Shown: positions 62,209 through 64,000 of the stretch, piece after piece
Layout of the letters: each line of letters opens with the position of its first letter
Position numbering within the stretch: the first letter of the stretch is position 1
DNA from: Streptomyces sp. 71268
Lineage (GTDB): Bacteria; Actinomycetota; Actinomycetes; Streptomycetales; Streptomycetaceae
DNA length: 64,000 nt
NCBI RefSeq assembly: GCF_029392895.1
Contig: NZ_CP114200.1
Location: 5,586,501-5,650,500, forward strand
Direction: 5' to 3'
Position numbers and translations under genes: made by a program
Notes under the pieces: model-generated
Database searches by the model: none
What the model was told of the DNA's origin: nothing
Seen by the model: only the letters and a program-made list of their open reading frames with translations

Positions 62209-63107
62209 AACTCCTCGGCCGTGAGATCGGTCATCTCCGTCTCGGTGAAGCCGAACGGCCGCATGACGCGCAGGAGTTCGCCGCTCTTCTTCATCTTGTG
62301 CAGCTCCACGTTGAAGGCGTCCCGGAGCTTGGTCTCCTCCGGGCGGAAGGCGAACCCGCCCGCGCCGATCGCCGGCTTGCCGTCGGCGTCCAGCGCCTGG
62401 AACGGCTCGGTCGCCTCGGCCTTGCGGCTGCCGCGCTGCTTGACCACGTTGTGCACGGTCACGGTGGTCCCGGCGAACACGTCCACGCGGCCCTGTTCCA
62501 CCGCGAGCAGGCCCGCGAGCTGGTCGGGCAGCACGGTGATCTCCGAGCGCTTGACGCCCGCCGTCTCGGCGTAACCGATCTGGGCGTACGCGGTGCCGCT
62601 GGCCATCCGCGCGCCGGTGCGCACGATGTCCTTGTAGTCGCGCAGGTTCTTCGGATTGCCCTTGGCCACGATGAACGCGTCGAGCATCTTGTAGTCGGGA
62701 TCGGAGAAGATCACCTGCTCGCAGCGGACCGGGTCGATGTACATGCCGGCCGATACCACGTCGAACTGCTGAGAGCGCAGACCCGGAATGAGTGAGGAGA
62801 ACTCCGTCGGCACCGGCTGCACGCTGCCGACCCCGAGCCGCTTGAAGATCACCTTGGCGATCTCCGGCGCCTCTCCCGTGAACTCCCCGTCCTTGTCGAT
62901 GTACCCGAAGGGGATCTCCCCCGCGATCCCCAGCCGGACCGTGCCCTGAGACCTGAGCCGGTCCAGCAGATTTCCCCCGTCCTTGGCGTCCGCGCTGGAG
63001 ACTCGGCTACAGCCGGCCGCCCCCAGCAGCCCCAGAGCCGCGCCGCCCGCGAGCAGCGAGCGCCGTGCCAGCCCTTTTCCCTTGTCGTTCCCTCGTGGTC
63101 GAGCCAT
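62199..63107 (-). CDS. ehuB: ectoine/hydroxyectoine-binding lipoprotein EhuB
   Basis: A 302-residue SBP_bac_3-type binding protein. The N-terminus has a twin-arginine motif (ARRSLLAGGAALGLL) followed by a lipobox ending LGAAGC, so it is probably a Tat-exported lipoprotein. The ligand-binding fold shows GTVRLGIAGEIPFGYIDKDG, EFTGEAPEIAKVIFKRLG and RSQQFDVVSAGMYIDPVRCE, which fit EhuB. It is the first gene of the operon. The start is MARPRGN at 63105-63107; longer frames exist upstream but have no better site. Confidence 0.88.
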   Translation of the reverse strand: MARPRGNDKGKGLARRSLLAGGAALGLLGAAGCSRVSSADAKDGGNLLDRLRSQGTVRLGIAGEIPFGYIDKDGEFTGEAPEIAKVIFKRLGVGSVQPVPTEFSSLIPGLRSQQFDVVSAGMYIDPVRCEQVIFSDPDYKMLDAFIVAKGNPKNLRDYKDIVRTGARMASGTAYAQIGYAETAGVKRSEITVLPDQLAGLLAVEQGRVDVFAGTTVTVHNVVKQRGSRKAEATEPFQALDADGKPAIGAGGFAFRPEETKLRDAFNVELHKMKKSGELLRVMRPFGFTETEMTDLTAEELCS

Positions 63108-63237
63108 GGCCGCGCGGCTACCCGAGTTGAGTGAAGTTATGCGGATCGTTTCCAGCCCTTGACGTAGCCCGTCGACAGGCCGTGACCTGGAGGAGCGCGG
63201 CACGATGGATTCCGGAAAGCGGCGAGAGGAGCAGTCG

Positions 63238-63771
63238 GTGACCGACCGGTTCTTGGAGGTCTCCCTCGACAGGCGCGGCGTGCGCTGCACGGCGAAGCTG
63301 CTCGACGACCGCGCCCCGCGCACCTGCGACGCCGTGTGGAACGCGCTCCCCCTCGGCGGCGACGTCTACCACGCGAAGTACGCGCGCAACGAGATCTACG
63401 CGCTTCTGCCGCCGTTCGCCCCACGGGAACCACCCCTGGAGAACCCCACCATCACCCCCATCCCCGGCGACCTGTGCTACTTCACGTTCACCGAGACCCA
63501 GTTGGGGACCGCCTCCTACGGCTACGAGGCGGCGCGGGCGGCCACCGCGCGCGGCGCGGGCACCGCCCCCGCGCGGCCCACCCGGTCGCGGGTGGTCGAC
63601 CTCGCGCTGTTCTACGAGCGCAACAACCTGCTGATCAACGGCGACGCCGGCTGGGTGCCCGGCATTGTCTGGGGCGCCGTGGTCGACGGGCTCGACCGCA
63701 TGGCCGACGCCTGTCAGGACCTGTGGCGCGCCGGCGCGCTGGGGGAGACCCTCAGCTTCCGCCGGGCGTGA
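63238..63771 (+). CDS. DUF3830 (cyclophilin-like fold) protein
   Basis: A protein of about 177 residues beginning VTDRFLEVSLDRRGVRCTAK, with TCDAVWNALPLGGDVYHAKY and the ending NGDAGWVPGIVWGAVVDGL. DUF3830 proteins have a cyclophilin-like fold and often occur beside amidases and importers in actinobacteria, as here. The function is unknown. GTG 63238 follows AGAGGAG; an in-frame ATG at 63205 would add 11 residues and has GGAGG further away. Confidence 0.85.
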   Translation: MTDRFLEVSLDRRGVRCTAKLLDDRAPRTCDAVWNALPLGGDVYHAKYARNEIYALLPPFAPREPPLENPTITPIPGDLCYFTFTETQLGTASYGYEAARAATARGAGTAPARPTRSRVVDLALFYERNNLLINGDAGWVPGIVWGAVVDGLDRMADACQDLWRAGALGETLSFRRA

Positions 63772-63809
63772 CCCTCAGCTCCCGGCCGGGCGTGACGGCC
63801 CGGCGCGGC

Positions 63810-64000
63810 TCACGCCCCGGCCCCGGGCGCGGGCGCCCGTACCGCGTCGGCGACGCCCGCCCCGTACAGCGCGTGCGCGACGCGCAGCACCAGCGCGTCC
63901 GCGTGCCGCGCCGCCACCAGCTGCACCCCGATCGGCAACCCCCGCGAGGAGAGTCCGCACGGCACGGAGGCCGCCGGCTGCTGGGTGAGGTTGAACGGAT
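63810..64000 (-). CDS. amidase (amidase-signature family), C-terminal fragment
   Basis: On the minus strand a frame enters from the right edge and ends at the stop codon at 63810-63812. It encodes PFNLTQQPAASVPCGLSSRG, then LPIGVQLVAARHADALVLRV, the characteristic end of amidase-signature hydrolases. The catalytic Lys-Ser-Ser triad lies outside the window. It converges with the DUF3830 gene. Its place beside an ectoine importer suggests hydrolysis of an imported amide or heterocycle, but this is inference. Confidence 0.88.
   Translation of the reverse strand, partial: PFNLTQQPAASVPCGLSSRGLPIGVQLVAARHADALVLRVAHALYGAGVADAVRAPAPGAGA

Overview
The window is high-GC actinobacterial chromosome and almost certainly Streptomyces. 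Codons end nearly always in G or C, GTG starts are common, and gene order and families are typical of the genus: GlcNAc-PTS genes with DasR (dre) boxes, XRE/DUF397 pairs, DUF1707, LAxTG surface proteins with a class F sortase, and an AA10 lytic polysaccharide monooxygenase. I see no plasmid, prophage or complete insertion sequence, and no CRISPR array.

Layout. 1-12.2 kb is conserved core: the end of a CysM-type cysteine synthase, a metallo-beta-lactamase-fold hydrolase, the GlcNAc PTS genes nagE2, nagE1 and nagF with three dre boxes, rph, a small lipoprotein, rdgB, tRNA-Leu(UAG), an HNH endonuclease with four tandem DNA-binding-like repeats, bcp, DUF3618, a GroES-like gene, and a guanidine-III riboswitch in front of an SMR exporter (probable Gdx). 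12.2-25 kb holds a very long class A penicillin-binding protein, a two-permease ABC-2 exporter with its ATPase, DUF1707, a secreted SGNH hydrolase, DUF445, and a VOC protein divergent from a TetR regulator across a twin palindromic operator. 25-37 kb is more accessory: an XRE/DUF5753 regulator with a 277-bp tandem duplication of its DUF397 partner, an AOC-like secreted barrel protein, PhzF, a cysteine-rich collagen-like protein, a DUF3311/SSS symporter pair, a Gfo/Idh oxidoreductase, a frameshifted GntR-TetR regulator divergent from a flavin monooxygenase, and a LAATG surface protein.

36.9-44.5 kb is a phosphonate uptake and catabolism locus: a GntR regulator, an FAD oxidoreductase, a PhnX-like hydrolase, an ABC ATPase, two permeases and a binding protein, then a phosphatase gene reduced to its two ends by an internal deletion. 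Two near-identical 16-bp operator-like sites lie before the first catabolic gene and before this remnant. After a HAD-IIA hydrolase comes the most interesting piece, 45.4-47.05 kb: a two-gene operon of a 43-codon hydrophilic, DG-containing peptide and a PIMT-like O-methyltransferase with a C-terminal WxxxGxP motif. This fits the imiditide (aspartimide RiPP) class, and the module lies between two perfect 58-bp direct repeats.

47-64 kb has a secreted anchor-like protein with a class F sortase, a GH6 cellulase-like lipoprotein, a FadR-type regulator, two identical tRNA-Lys(CUU) genes 7.7 kb apart, an NlpC/P60-like hydrolase with two peptidoglycan-binding domains, an SPFH protein with two unknown partners, a P-loop kinase, a DasR-box LPMO, an IclR regulator, the ehuBCDA ectoine/hydroxyectoine importer, DUF3830 and the end of an amidase. 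All family calls rest on reading the proteins by eye; no database search was run.
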